Below are positions 24,817 to 38,194 of a stretch of DNA of 64,000 bases, piece by piece. Numbering within the stretch: position 1 is the stretch's first letter; every line of letters begins with the position of its first letter. Origin of the DNA: Ideonella dechloratans (GTDB taxonomy: Bacteria > Pseudomonadota > Gammaproteobacteria > Burkholderiales > Burkholderiaceae_C); assembly GCF_021049305.1 (NCBI RefSeq), contig NZ_CP088081.1, positions 372,001 through 436,000 on the forward strand, read 5' to 3'. Position numbers and translations under genes: made by a program. Under the pieces are notes generated by a model, which was not told the DNA's origin, ran no database searches, and saw nothing but the letters and a program-made list of their open reading frames with translations.

Positions 24817-25305
24817 ATGTCCGAGCGGCGTGAACCCCGTCCCGACGCGTGGGCTGATCTGGAAGATGAGGCGGACAAGCAGCCTTTCAAGGCCTTGACG
24901 CACGAAGAGGCGCAAGCCTTGATGGCCCGCGAACGGTCGGTCTCGCCGTGGCGGGTGATTGCGGTTCAGGCCGTGGTCGGCATGGTGATGGCTGGTTTGC
25001 TCTGGCTCATCACGCGACGTCAGGATTGGACCGCGTCGGTGCTGTATGGCGCCGCCGCGGTGGTCGTGCCGGGTGCCTTGATGGCGCGCGGCGTGACCAG
25101 TCGGCTCTCCAGTCTGGCGCCGGCAGTTTCGGCTGTCAGCGTCATGTTGTGGGAGTTCGGCAAGATTGCGGTTTCGGTGGCCATGCTCGCGCTGGCCCCG
25201 AAGCTGGTGCCCGGTCTGAGTTGGCCAGCCTTGCTGGTGGCTCTGATCGTGTGCATCAAGGTGTATTGGGTCGCGCTCTTGTGGCGAGGCCGACGGAAGA
25301 GTTGA
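24817..25305 (+). CDS. atpI: ATP synthase subunit I
   Basis: The 162-residue membrane protein has a charged N-terminus (EDEADKQPFKALTHEEAQALMARE) followed by four hydrophobic helices, from VIAVQAVVGMVMAGLLWLI to LLVALIVCIKVYWVALLW. The family assists assembly of the c-ring. It is the first gene of the atp operon, 20 bp before atpB. Confidence 0.88.
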   Translation: MSERREPRPDAWADLEDEADKQPFKALTHEEAQALMARERSVSPWRVIAVQAVVGMVMAGLLWLITRRQDWTASVLYGAAAVVVPGALMARGVTSRLSSLAPAVSAVSVMLWEFGKIAVSVAMLALAPKLVPGLSWPALLVALIVCIKVYWVALLWRGRRKS

Positions 25306-25325
25306 ACTGAACTGAAACCCACGCC

Positions 25326-26192
25326 ATGTCCGTAGAAGCACACGAAGCCGCCGAGCACGCGCCAACCGCTGGCGAGTACATCGTTCACCACCTGACCTTC
25401 CTGAGCAATAAGCATTCCAATGCCCCGTTCGACATGAGCGTGGTGCACTGGGACTCGATCTTCTTCTCCGTTCTGCTGGGGGTGATCGGTTGTCTGCTGC
25501 TGTGGAAGGCTGCTCGCGCCGCCACCTCTGGCGTTCCCGGCCGCTTCCAGGCCGCCGTGGAAATCCTGGTCGAGATGGTCGAATCCCAGGCCAAGGGCAT
25601 CGTCCACAACGCCCAGAGCCGCAAGCTGGTGGCTCCGCTGGCCCTGACCGTCTTCATCTGGATCTTCCTGATGAACGCGATGGACCTGCTGCCGGTTGAC
25701 CTGCTGCCCTTCATCTGGCAAGCCATCCAGGGTGACCACGAAGCCAAGCTGCGCGTGGTGCCGACCGCCGACCTGTCCGTCACGATGGGCCTGTCGCTGG
25801 GCGTGCTGATCACCTGCCTGATCTACAACGTGAAGATCAAGGGCTTCGGCGGCTGGGTGCATGAGCTGTTCGCGGCGCCGTTCGGTGACCACTGGGCTCT
25901 GTACCCCTTCAATTTCGCGATGCAGATGATCGAGTTCGTGGCCAAGACCGTCTCGCACGGTATGCGGCTGTTCGGCAACATGTACGCCGGCGAACTGATC
26001 TTCCTGCTGATCGCCCTGATGGGTGGCGCGTTCGCCTCGGTCGGTCTGGGCACCGGTATCGGTCTGGCGATCGGCCACATCATCGCTGGCTCTGCCTGGG
26101 CCATCTTCCACATCCTGATCATCACGCTGCAGGCTTTCGTGTTCATGATGCTGACGCTGGTGTACATCGGCCAGGCCCATGACTCGCACTGA
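25326..26192 (+). CDS. atpB: ATP synthase Fo subunit a
   Basis: The 288-residue subunit a forms the proton half-channels. The essential Arg lies in the segment SHGMRLFGNMYAGELIF, and the final helices include AFVFMMLTLVYIGQAH. Length and helix pattern are normal. It precedes atpE. Confidence 0.96.
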   Translation: MSVEAHEAAEHAPTAGEYIVHHLTFLSNKHSNAPFDMSVVHWDSIFFSVLLGVIGCLLLWKAARAATSGVPGRFQAAVEILVEMVESQAKGIVHNAQSRKLVAPLALTVFIWIFLMNAMDLLPVDLLPFIWQAIQGDHEAKLRVVPTADLSVTMGLSLGVLITCLIYNVKIKGFGGWVHELFAAPFGDHWALYPFNFAMQMIEFVAKTVSHGMRLFGNMYAGELIFLLIALMGGAFASVGLGTGIGLAIGHIIAGSAWAIFHILIITLQAFVFMMLTLVYIGQAHDSH

Positions 26193-26205
26193 TCCTGTGC
26201 ACTGA

Positions 26206-26535
<330 letters not shown>

Positions 26536-26617
26536 TCCGGCGTTTGTCGTGTTGAGAGGCCGGGGTGCGCTGCGGCGCACCCCTGCTGAATGTCCCGTCA
26601 CCGTTTGAGGCAAAAAA

Positions 26618-27088
26618 GTGAGCATCACCGGTACCCTCATCGTCCAGATGATCGTGTTCCTGATCCTGGTCTGGTTCACGATGAAATTCGTCTGGCCGCC
26701 GATCACCGCTGCGCTCGACGATCGCGCCAAGAAGATCGCCGAAGGCCTGTCGGCTGCCGACAAGGCCAAGAGCGAGCTGGCCGTGGCCAACCAGCGCGTG
26801 GAGCAGCAGCTGTCCGCTGCGCGCGACGACGCTGCCAAGCGCCTGGCTGATGCCGAGCGTCTGGCCCAGCAGATGATCGAAGAAGCCAAGTCGCGTGCCA
26901 GCGACGAAGGCGCCAAGATCGTCGCCGCTGCCAAGGCTGAAGCCGAGCAGGAGTCCGTGAAGGCCCGCGAAGCCCTGCGTGAGCAGGTCGCCGTGCTGGC
27001 TGTCAAGGGCGCCGAAGCGATCCTGAAGCGCGAAGTCAACGCCGGCGTGCACGCCGATCTTCTGAACCGTCTGAAGACCGAGCTGTAA
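26618..27088 (+). CDS. atpF: ATP synthase Fo subunit b
   Basis: The 156-residue peripheral-stalk subunit has one N-terminal membrane helix ([22 protein letters not shown]) and then a long charged helix rich in Ala, Glu and Lys. Translation starts at GTG 26618, with GAGG 8 bp upstream. It is followed by atpH after 2 bp. Confidence 0.96.
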   Translation: MSITGTLIVQMIVFLILVWFTMKFVWPPITAALDDRAKKIAEGLSAADKAKSELAVANQRVEQQLSAARDDAAKRLADAERLAQQMIEEAKSRASDEGAKIVAAAKAEAEQESVKAREALREQVAVLAVKGAEAILKREVNAGVHADLLNRLKTEL

Positions 27089-27090
27089 TC

Positions 27091-27624
27091 ATGGCTGAGC
27101 TTGCAACCATCGCACGTCCCTACGCCGAGGCACTGTACAAGTCCATCGGCACGGACAGCGCCCAGGCCCTGGTCGACCAGCTCCACGCCGTGGGGCAGGT
27201 CAGCGCCGACGCCCAGCTGCGCCAGTTCGCGGACAACCCGAAGGTGACTTCGGAGCAGGTGTTCGATCTGGTCGCTGCCGTGGCCAAGGTCGCCCTGTCG
27301 CCCAAGGTCGCCAATCTGCTGAAGGTCGTCATCGAGAACGGTCGTCTGTCCGCCCTGCCGGAGGTCGACGCCCAGTTCCGCGCGCTGGTCAACGCCAGCA
27401 CCGGTGTGTCGGACGCGACCATCGTCAGCGCCTTCCCCCTGGACGCCGCCCAACTGGCCGACACGGTCGCCACGCTGGAGAAGCGCTTCGGTCGCAAGCT
27501 CAACGCGTCGGTGCAGATCGATGAGTCACTCATCGGTGGCATCCGCGTGGTGGTGGGCGACGAGGTGCTCGACACCTCCATCCAGGCCCGTCTGGAGCAG
27601 ATGAAGGTCGCGCTGACCCACTGA
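27091..27624 (+). CDS. atpH: ATP synthase F1 subunit delta
   Basis: The 177-residue subunit links F1 to the b stalk. It has the N-terminal helical domain ([14 protein letters not shown]) and the conserved C-terminal [21 protein letters not shown]. Normal length. Confidence 0.96.
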   Translation: MAELATIARPYAEALYKSIGTDSAQALVDQLHAVGQVSADAQLRQFADNPKVTSEQVFDLVAAVAKVALSPKVANLLKVVIENGRLSALPEVDAQFRALVNASTGVSDATIVSAFPLDAAQLADTVATLEKRFGRKLNASVQIDESLIGGIRVVVGDEVLDTSIQARLEQMKVALTH

Positions 27625-27713
27625 GGCCCCGTCCCGCATCGGCACCCAACCCCAAGGCATAGCCCACCGGCAGCCAGTCGCCCCGTCTGACTGCCGCGCT
27701 TTCGGAGAAAGCA

Positions 27714-29267
<1,554 letters not shown>

Positions 29268-29346
29268 AGCCACTGACTGACGGGACGGCACGCACGCGCT
29301 CCAACGACACGAACGGGTCGTCCCTCACCTACTAGGAGAAACAGTC

Positions 29347-31705
<2,359 letters not shown>

Positions 31706-31788
31706 GCCGAGGCGCGGCCGCGCGGGTGAGCCCCACCCGCCAGCCGCCTTCTGTCTGCTGAACCATCTTCAAGTCAAAGGACCCGACC

Positions 31789-32208
31789 ATGGCAACCATT
31801 CACGTCGACGTCGTCTCCGCCGAAGAGAACATCTTCTCGGGCGAGGCGAAGTTCGTCGCGCTGCCGGGCGAGGCGGGCGAGCTGGGCATCCTGCCGCAGC
31901 ACACCCCGCTGATCACCCGCATCAAGCCGGGCGCGGTGCGCATCGAGCGGGCTGACAACGGTCAGGAAGAGTTCGTCTTCGTGGCCGGTGGCATCCTGGA
32001 AGTGCAACCGCACTGCGTGACCGTGCTGGCGGACACCGCGATCCGCGGCCATGACCTCGATGAGGCCAAGGCCAACGAAGCGAAGAAGCTGGCCGAGGAA
32101 GCGATGAAGACCGCCAAGAGCGACATCGACTTCGCGCGAGCCCAGAGCGAGTTCGCCGTCATGGCGGCTCAGCTGGCCGCCATCCAGAAGCTGCGCAAGA
32201 CCCGCTGA
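31789..32208 (+). CDS. atpC: ATP synthase F1 subunit epsilon
   Basis: The 139-residue subunit has an N-terminal beta-sandwich ([39 protein letters not shown]) and a C-terminal helical pair. It couples and inhibits rotation. Last gene of the operon, followed by a terminator. Confidence 0.96.
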   Translation: MATIHVDVVSAEENIFSGEAKFVALPGEAGELGILPQHTPLITRIKPGAVRIERADNGQEEFVFVAGGILEVQPHCVTVLADTAIRGHDLDEAKANEAKKLAEEAMKTAKSDIDFARAQSEFAVMAAQLAAIQKLRKTR

Positions 32209-32246
32209 TCCATCTCCGCCCGCCGGTCTGCCGGTGGGCCCGGAAG

Positions 32247-32286
32247 AACCCGTCGCCTCCTCGCGGAGCCGGCGGGTTTTGTTTTT
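32247..32286 (+). terminator. Intrinsic terminator of the atp operon
   Basis: A GC-rich stem with outer arms AACCCG (32247-32252) and CGGGTT (32273-32278) and a loop between is followed by TTTTGTTTTT. It lies about 40 bp past atpC, between convergent genes. Confidence 0.85.
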
Positions 32287-32810
32287 CAGCGCAGCACCGG
32301 GGTGTCGGGCAGCTCGTTGGATCGGGGCGAGCCTTCGGCGCGCGCAAAGCCCGCACACAGCAGCCGGTCCACCTCGGCCAGCGCCGTCGTCAGCCCGGCC
32401 TCGACCTGGCCCTGGGCGAAGGCCTGGCCCAGCCCCTGGGCCAGCGCCTGCCAGCGCGCCTCCGGAACGTGATGCCGCAGGCCGCGGTCTGCCACGATCT
32501 CCACCGCGCGATCGGCCAGCAGCACGTAGATCAGCACGCCGACGTTGTCCTCGGTGTCCCACACGCCCAGCTGGCCAAAGCACTCCAGCGCGCGCTGGCG
32601 CGGCGCGACGCCGGCCCAGGCCGCAGCCATCGGCAGGCTGGCCTCCACGCACAGGCGGATCTGGCCGCGGTGGCGCGCTTCGCTGGCCTGCACCAGGGCC
32701 GTCAGCCGCTGGAGCGCCGCGGGGGGCAGGGCGCGCCGGCTGTCCCGCTCATCCAGCCAGAAGTGGCGCCAGGCACGGCGCAGGCGGGATCCCAAGGTGG
32801 CGTGGTTCAT
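32286..32810 (-). CDS. TPM-domain protein (cytoplasmic form)
   Basis: The 174-residue protein has no signal peptide and carries a TPM domain: LVQASEARHRGQIRLCVEAS, then VWDTEDNVGVLIYVLLADRAVEIVADRG. Family members are linked to photosystem repair in plants and are of unclear role in bacteria. ATG 32808-32810 lies one base beyond the stop of the longer TPM gene, so the two are translationally linked. It completes a lemA-TPM-TPM operon. Confidence 0.88.
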   Translation of the reverse strand: MNHATLGSRLRRAWRHFWLDERDSRRALPPAALQRLTALVQASEARHRGQIRLCVEASLPMAAAWAGVAPRQRALECFGQLGVWDTEDNVGVLIYVLLADRAVEIVADRGLRHHVPEARWQALAQGLGQAFAQGQVEAGLTTALAEVDRLLCAGFARAEGSPRSNELPDTPVLR

Positions 32811-32811
32811 T

Positions 32812-33747
32812 TCACCACCGCCCCGAGGCGCCGCCGCCACCGAAGTCGCCGCCGCCGCCGGAGGAGAAGCCTCCACCGCCTCCGCCACCGCCCCAGGAGC
32901 CACCACCGCCCCCGCCGCCCCAGATGATGGGCGGGCCGCCGGAGCCGCCACCGCGCCCGCCGCTGCCCATCACGCCCACCAGGATCCAGGCCACGACGCC
33001 CGCGCCCAGGCCCAGCAGCCAACTCGTGGCCAGCCAGCCGGCCAGCGTGCCGGCACCCAGGCCGGTCAGCAGGGCGCCGGTGCGGCGGCCCAGCAGGCCC
33101 GACAGGATGGAGCCGAGGATGGGCACGCCGACAAAGAAGAACAAGCCCAGGCCCTGCCAGTCGTTTCCGGTGTTCCGGGCGGGACGCGCCGCCGGGGCGG
33201 GCAGGGCCTCGCCGCGGATCCGCGCGGCGAGCTGATCGACCGCGGCATTGAGGCCCCCGGCGTAGTCGCCCTGGCGGAAGGCCGGCACGAGGCTGCCCTG
33301 GATGATCTGGCTGGCGGCCAGGTCGGGGATCGCCCCTTCCAAGGTCTTGGCCACCTCGATGCGCACCGTGCGGTCCTGCTTGGCCACCAGCAACAGCACG
33401 CCGTCGCCGACGTCCTTGCGGCCGATCTTCCACTGGTCGGCCACGCGCCAGCCGTAGGCCGCGATGTCCTCCGGTGCCGTGGTGGGCACGATCAGCACCA
33501 CCACCTGGCTACCGGTGGACTGCTCCAGCCCCGCCAGCTTGCCTTCCAGGGCCTGTGTCTGGGGGGCGGTCAGGGTCCCGGTCTGGTCCATCACCCGGGC
33601 GGTGAGCGCCGGGATGGGCAGGCCGGTGGATTGGGCCCGGGCCGGTGTCACGCCCCAGCCCAGGGCCGCCAGCAGCATCACGGTGGCCAGCCACAGCCCG
33701 TGCAGCCAGGGCCGGGCGGGGCGCCGCAGGGCAGATGCCGCTTGCAT
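32812..33747 (-). CDS. YgcG-type TPM-domain membrane protein
   Basis: The 311-residue protein has a signal peptide (WLATVMLLAALGWGVTPARAQ) and a periplasmic TPM domain (LTARVMDQTGTLTAPQ, GSQVVVLIVPTT, GVLLLVAKQDRTVRIEVA). One or two membrane helices and a Gly/Ser-rich C-terminal tail of almost pure GGGGSWGGGG-type sequence follow. This layout is standard for YgcG proteins, which sit next to lemA. Function is not established; membrane maintenance is suspected. Confidence 0.9.
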   Translation of the reverse strand: MQAASALRRPARPWLHGLWLATVMLLAALGWGVTPARAQSTGLPIPALTARVMDQTGTLTAPQTQALEGKLAGLEQSTGSQVVVLIVPTTAPEDIAAYGWRVADQWKIGRKDVGDGVLLLVAKQDRTVRIEVAKTLEGAIPDLAASQIIQGSLVPAFRQGDYAGGLNAAVDQLAARIRGEALPAPAARPARNTGNDWQGLGLFFFVGVPILGSILSGLLGRRTGALLTGLGAGTLAGWLATSWLLGLGAGVVAWILVGVMGSGGRGGGSGGPPIIWGGGGGGGSWGGGGGGGGFSSGGGGDFGGGGASGRW

Positions 33748-33754
33748 GGCGGGC

Positions 33755-34372
33755 TCAGCGCGACGCCGCCGGGGCCGCGCCGAAGTCCACCTTCGGCGGC
33801 TCGGCCAGCGCCTTCTCGTTCTCCACCGTGAAGTTGGGCTTCACCTCGTAGTGGAAGACCATGGCCGTCAGGTTCGTCGGGAAGCTGCGCGCCAGCGTGT
33901 TGTAGTCGGCCACCGTCTTGATGTAGCGGTTGCGCGCCACGGTGATGCGGTTCTCGGTGCCCTCCAGCTGCACCCGCAGGTCCTGAAAGCCCTGGTTGGC
34001 CTTCAGATTGGGGTAGTTCTCGCTGACCACCAGCAGGCGGCTCAGCGCGCTGCTGAGCTCGCCCTGGGCGGCCTGGAATTTCTGGAAGGCCTGCGGGTCG
34101 TTGATCAGCTCGGGCGTGGCCTGGATCGAGGTGGCCTTGGCGCGGGCCTCCACCACCTTGGTGAGGGTCTCCTGCTCGAAGTTGGCCTCGCCCTTGACGG
34201 TGGCCACCAGATTGGGCACCAGATCGGCTCGGCGCTGGTACTGGTTCAGCACCTCGGACCAACTGGCCTTGACGGCCTCGTCCTGGCGCTGAAATTCGTT
34301 GTAGCCGCAGCCCGACAGGCTCAGGCTGGCGGCCAGCAGCAGGGCGGCGGCTCCAAGACGGCGGGTGTTCAT
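33755..34372 (-). CDS. LemA-family lipoprotein
   Basis: The 205-residue protein begins with a lipobox (SLSLSGC) and continues with the LemA pattern [38 protein letters not shown]. The helical core includes [16 protein letters not shown] and [19 protein letters not shown]. It leads the lemA-TPM-TPM operon, 7 bp before the YgcG-type gene. Role unresolved. Confidence 0.92.
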   Translation of the reverse strand: MNTRRLGAAALLLAASLSLSGCGYNEFQRQDEAVKASWSEVLNQYQRRADLVPNLVATVKGEANFEQETLTKVVEARAKATSIQATPELINDPQAFQKFQAAQGELSSALSRLLVVSENYPNLKANQGFQDLRVQLEGTENRITVARNRYIKTVADYNTLARSFPTNLTAMVFHYEVKPNFTVENEKALAEPPKVDFGAAPAASR

Positions 34373-34481
34373 CGCAGCAGTTCTCCTCGTGTGCAGGCAT
34401 GCCCATGATGGCGGGCAAACGTTTCAGCAAATGGGGGCGAAGCCCAGCGCTTCAAGCGGGGCCGGCGGGGATAATCACACC

Positions 34482-35576
34482 ATGTTCGCACCGCTGCAAA
34501 ACGACACCTTCCTGCGCGCCTGTCTGCGCCAGCCCACGACCCACACCCCCGTTTGGCTGATGCGCCAGGCTGGACGCTACCTGCCGGAATACTGTGCCAC
34601 CCGCGCCAAGGCCGGCAGCTTCATGGGCCTGGCCACGAACGTGGACTACGCCACCGAGGTGACGCTGCAGCCGCTGGAGCGCTATCCGCTGGACGCCGCC
34701 ATCCTGTTCTCGGACATCCTGACCGTGCCCGATGCCATGGGCCTGGGTCTGTCCTTCCAGCAGGGCGAGGGCCCACGCTTCGCCCAGGTGGTGCGCGACG
34801 AAGCCGCGGTGAACGCCCTGGCCGTGCCGGACATGGACAAGCTGCGCTACGTCTTCGACGCCGTCACCTCCATTCGCAAGGCCCTGAACGGCCGCGTGCC
34901 GCTGATCGGTTTCTCCGGCAGCCCCTGGACACTGGCCTGCTACATGGTCGAGGGTGGTGGCTCGGACGACTACCGCCAGGTCAAGACCCTGCTCTACAGC
35001 CGCCCCGACCTGATGCACCGCATCCTCCAGGTCAATGCCGACGCCGTGGCGCTCTACCTCAACACCCAGATCGAGGCCGGTGCCCAGGCGGTGATGGTCT
35101 TCGACAGCTGGGGTGGCGTGCTGGCCGATGGCGACTTCCAGGACTTCTCGCTGGCCTACACCAGGCGCGTGGTGCAGCAGCTGCGACGCGAGAAGGACGG
35201 CCAGCGCATCCCGGTCATCGTCTTCACCAAGGGCGGCGGCCTGTGGCTGGAGGACATCGCCGACACCGGGGCCGATGTGGTCGGCCTGGACTGGACGGTC
35301 AACCTGGGCCGGGCCCGTGCGGCCGTGGGCGACCGGGTGGCCCTGCAGGGCAACCTGGATCCCACCATCCTGTTCGCCCCGCCCGCGGCTGTGCAGGCCC
35401 AGGCCAGGCGGCTGCTGGACAGCTTCGGCCGCCCGCAGCGCGCCGACGGTGGCTGGGACGGCCACATCTTCAACCTGGGGCATGGCATCAGCCAGTTCAC
35501 CCCGCCGGAGCATGTGGCCGCGTTGGTGGAGGCGGTGCACGCCCATTCGCGCACCTTGCGGGCGTCTGCTGCCTGA
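34482..35576 (+). CDS. hemE: Uroporphyrinogen decarboxylase
   Basis: The 364-residue enzyme converts uroporphyrinogen III to coproporphyrinogen III in heme synthesis. Signature motifs are [15 protein letters not shown] near the N-terminus and [19 protein letters not shown] in the middle. The catalytic Asp lies in [20 protein letters not shown] 34482 is chosen because the domain starts there; length matches the family. priA follows after a 394-bp spacer. Confidence 0.96.
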   Translation: MFAPLQNDTFLRACLRQPTTHTPVWLMRQAGRYLPEYCATRAKAGSFMGLATNVDYATEVTLQPLERYPLDAAILFSDILTVPDAMGLGLSFQQGEGPRFAQVVRDEAAVNALAVPDMDKLRYVFDAVTSIRKALNGRVPLIGFSGSPWTLACYMVEGGGSDDYRQVKTLLYSRPDLMHRILQVNADAVALYLNTQIEAGAQAVMVFDSWGGVLADGDFQDFSLAYTRRVVQQLRREKDGQRIPVIVFTKGGGLWLEDIADTGADVVGLDWTVNLGRARAAVGDRVALQGNLDPTILFAPPAAVQAQARRLLDSFGRPQRADGGWDGHIFNLGHGISQFTPPEHVAALVEAVHAHSRTLRASAA

Positions 35577-35970
35577 AAACGGTGCCTCACGGCGTTTGCG
35601 TCAGGACAAACCCGTGTGAGATGACGCCCCAAGTTGGTGGGGTGAGTGCTTGCTCAGTGCTTGACTTATCCCCACCTCCGGCGCAGCGAACATCTTGCTG
35701 CGCTGCGGGGGGCGATCGTCGGGAATTTCTCAGGCGACATGTCCCAAGTGGTTGTTTTGAAATGGCTTTTCGGATGAGTCTCCGTCCAGTGAAGGATGGG
35801 GATATCCCGAGTGCCCTTGGCCGCGGCAGCGTGGCAAGTGCGGGTTTCGCACAAAGTTATCCACAGAAATATGAGCAAGTGGAAAAGCGCTTTTCAATCA
35901 TGAACTTGGCGCCGATTCCTCATCGAAAGTCCCGCTGGCTGACGCGCTGCGACAAGAAAGGCTTGGCTTG
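35577..35970. promoter_or_regulatory. hemE-priA spacer with DnaA-box-like sites
   Basis: No gene is visible in these ~390 bp, which are less GC-rich than the surroundings. They contain a perfect DnaA box TTATCCACA (35857-35865) and a one-mismatch copy TTATCCCCA (35666-35674). Short AT-rich segments (TTGTTTTGAAATGG, AAATATGAGCAAG) lie near them. The priA promoter must be here. DnaA control of the replication-restart gene is possible; nothing suggests the chromosomal origin itself. Confidence 0.5.
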
Positions 35971-38130
35971 ATGCGCCTGGGCGTGGCGGTCGATGCACCG
36001 CAGTACGCCGCCCTGGGCGATGTGCTGCACTACCTGTCGGCGCAGGCCGTGCCGCCGGGCAGTCTGCTGCGCGTGCCGCTGGGCCGGCGCGACACCCTGG
36101 GCCTGGTCTGGGAGCAGGTGTCCGAGGACGTCCCCCAGGACCCGGGCGTGACCTTGCGCCCGGTGGGCGAGGCGCTGGCCTGCCTGCCGCCGCTGGGCGA
36201 AGCCTGGCTGCGTCTGGTCGAGTTCACCGCGCGCTACTATCAGCGCGCCCTCGGCGAGGTGGCGCTGTCGGTGCTGCCGCCGGAGCTGCGCAAGCTCGAC
36301 GACACCGCCCTGGCCAAGCGCCTGGCCCGCCTGCGCCGCCAGTGGGGGCTGCCGGCGCCCGAGGGCGAGGCCGTGCCCAAGAAGCGTCGGCGGGCCGCCG
36401 CGGCCGTGGAGGCCGCCCCTCCGGCGCCGCTGCCCGAGCCCGAACGCCCCCCGTTGATGCCGGACCAGGCCACGGTGCTGGAGGCCATTGCGGCCCAGTT
36501 CGCGGCCGAGACGCCCACCTGCCAGCTGCTGCACGGCGTCACCGGCAGTGGCAAGACCGAGGTCTATCTGCGTGCCGCCGAGGCCGCGCTGGCGGCCGGC
36601 AAGCAGGCCCTGGTGCTGGTGCCCGAGATCAATCTCACGCCGCAGCTGGAGGCCCGCTTTGCCGAGCGCTTCCCGGGCCGGCGCCTGGTGTCGCTGCACA
36701 GTGGCCTCACGCCGGCGCAGCGCCTCCTGAACTGGCTGGGCGCCCACCTGGGCCATGCCGACCTGGTGCTGGGCACCCGGCTGGCCGTCTTCTGCCCGCT
36801 GCCGCGCCTGGGCCTGATCGTGGTCGACGAGGAGCACGACCCCAGCTACAAGCAGCAGGACGGCGCCCGCTACTCGGCGCGCGACCTGGCCGTCTACCGC
36901 GGCCGGCTGGAAAAGGTGCCCGTGCTGCTGGGCTCGGCCACGCCCTCGCTGGAAAGCTGGCAGCAGGCCCGCACCGGCCGCTACCAGCTGCTGGCCATGC
37001 CGCACCGGGTGGGGCAGGGCGAGCTGCCCAAGGTGCGGGTGGTGGACATGGCCCAGCAGCCCAAGCCGCCGCAGGGGCGAGAGCCGCCGCCGCTGTGCCC
37101 GCCGGTGCTGGCCGCCGTGCAAGAGCGGGTCAGCCGCGGCGAGCAGAGCCTGCTGTTCCTGAACCGGCGCGGCTTCGCGCCGGTGCTGCACTGCGCGGCC
37201 TGCGGCTGGAAGAGTGGCTGCCCGCATTGCAGCGCCTGGCGCGTCTTCCACAAGGGCGACCGCACGCTGCGCTGCCACCACTGCGGCTTCACCGAACGGG
37301 TGCCCACCGCCTGCCCGGACTGCGGCAACCTGGACATCGAGCCCATGGGCCGCGGCACCGAGCGCCTGGAGGAGCAGATGGTGGCCCTGCTCGAAGGCGT
37401 GCAGCGTCCGGACGGCAGCCCGGCCCGCGTGGCCCGCATCGACGCCGACACCACGCGCCTGAAGGGCAGCCTGGAGCAGCAGCTCGCCGCCGTGCATGCC
37501 GGCGAGGTGGATGTGCTGGTGGGCACGCAGATGATCACCAAGGGCCACGATTTCCGCAACGTGACCCTGGTGGCCGCGGTCAACCCCGACAGCGCACTCT
37601 ACGCGGCGGACTTCCGCGCGCCCGAGCGCCTGTTCTCCTCGCTGATGCAGGCCGCCGGCCGGGCCGGCCGCGACGCCGAGGCCGCGGCGCGCAGCGAGAT
37701 GTGGATCCAGACCTGGACGCCCGGCCACGCCCTGTTCGCCGCGCTGCGCCAGCACGACTACGCCGCCTTCGCGGCCAGCCAGCTGGACGAACGCGAGATG
37801 GCCGGCCTGCCGCCCTTCAGCCACCTGGCCCTGCTGCGGGCCGAGGCCCGCGACCCGGCCGTGGCCGAGGCCTTTCTGCGCGCCGCCCGTGAAACCGCCC
37901 GGGCCTGGCTGGCCGAGCACGGCGAGCCGCCGGTGATGCTTTACGCCCCGGTGCCGCCGCAGATCGCCAAGGTGGCCGGGCTGGAGCGGCGCCAGATGCT
38001 GCTGGAGGCCGGCCACCGCGGCGCCCTGCAGCGCCTGCTGGCCGACTGGGTCCCGGGCTTGCATGCCCTGCGCGCGGCCCACCGCGGCCTGGCCCGCTGG
38101 GCCATCGACGTCGACCCGCTGTCCATCTGA
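35971..38130 (+). CDS. priA: Primosomal replication-restart helicase PriA
   Basis: The 719-residue superfamily-2 helicase restarts stalled forks. It has an N-terminal DNA-binding domain (LGVAVDAPQYAALGDVLHY), Walker A in GVTGSGKTEVYL, the DEEH box in VVDEEHDPSYKQQ, and the zinc-binding cysteines CAACGWKSGCPHC and CHHCGFTERVPTACPDCG. The C-terminal GTQMITKGHDFRNVTLVA and QAAGRAGR motifs are also present. ATG 35971 follows an in-frame TTG. Normal length. Confidence 0.95.
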   Translation: MRLGVAVDAPQYAALGDVLHYLSAQAVPPGSLLRVPLGRRDTLGLVWEQVSEDVPQDPGVTLRPVGEALACLPPLGEAWLRLVEFTARYYQRALGEVALSVLPPELRKLDDTALAKRLARLRRQWGLPAPEGEAVPKKRRRAAAAVEAAPPAPLPEPERPPLMPDQATVLEAIAAQFAAETPTCQLLHGVTGSGKTEVYLRAAEAALAAGKQALVLVPEINLTPQLEARFAERFPGRRLVSLHSGLTPAQRLLNWLGAHLGHADLVLGTRLAVFCPLPRLGLIVVDEEHDPSYKQQDGARYSARDLAVYRGRLEKVPVLLGSATPSLESWQQARTGRYQLLAMPHRVGQGELPKVRVVDMAQQPKPPQGREPPPLCPPVLAAVQERVSRGEQSLLFLNRRGFAPVLHCAACGWKSGCPHCSAWRVFHKGDRTLRCHHCGFTERVPTACPDCGNLDIEPMGRGTERLEEQMVALLEGVQRPDGSPARVARIDADTTRLKGSLEQQLAAVHAGEVDVLVGTQMITKGHDFRNVTLVAAVNPDSALYAADFRAPERLFSSLMQAAGRAGRDAEAAARSEMWIQTWTPGHALFAALRQHDYAAFAASQLDEREMAGLPPFSHLALLRAEARDPAVAEAFLRAARETARAWLAEHGEPPVMLYAPVPPQIAKVAGLERRQMLLEAGHRGALQRLLADWVPGLHALRAAHRGLARWAIDVDPLSI

Positions 38131-38194
38131 AACCCCGGCGGCGGCACGGTGCCGCACCCTTGTCTATCATCGCCGCCCCGAGCCTGTTCCCACC

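Noticed and set aside
35666..35865. Chromosomal replication origin
   Set aside because: Only two DnaA-type boxes, no AT-rich unwinding cluster, and no dnaA, dnaN or gyrB nearby.
35920..38157. Long minus-strand frames opposite priA and, beyond it, rep
   Set aside because: They mirror the codon structure of priA and rep and carry no motifs.
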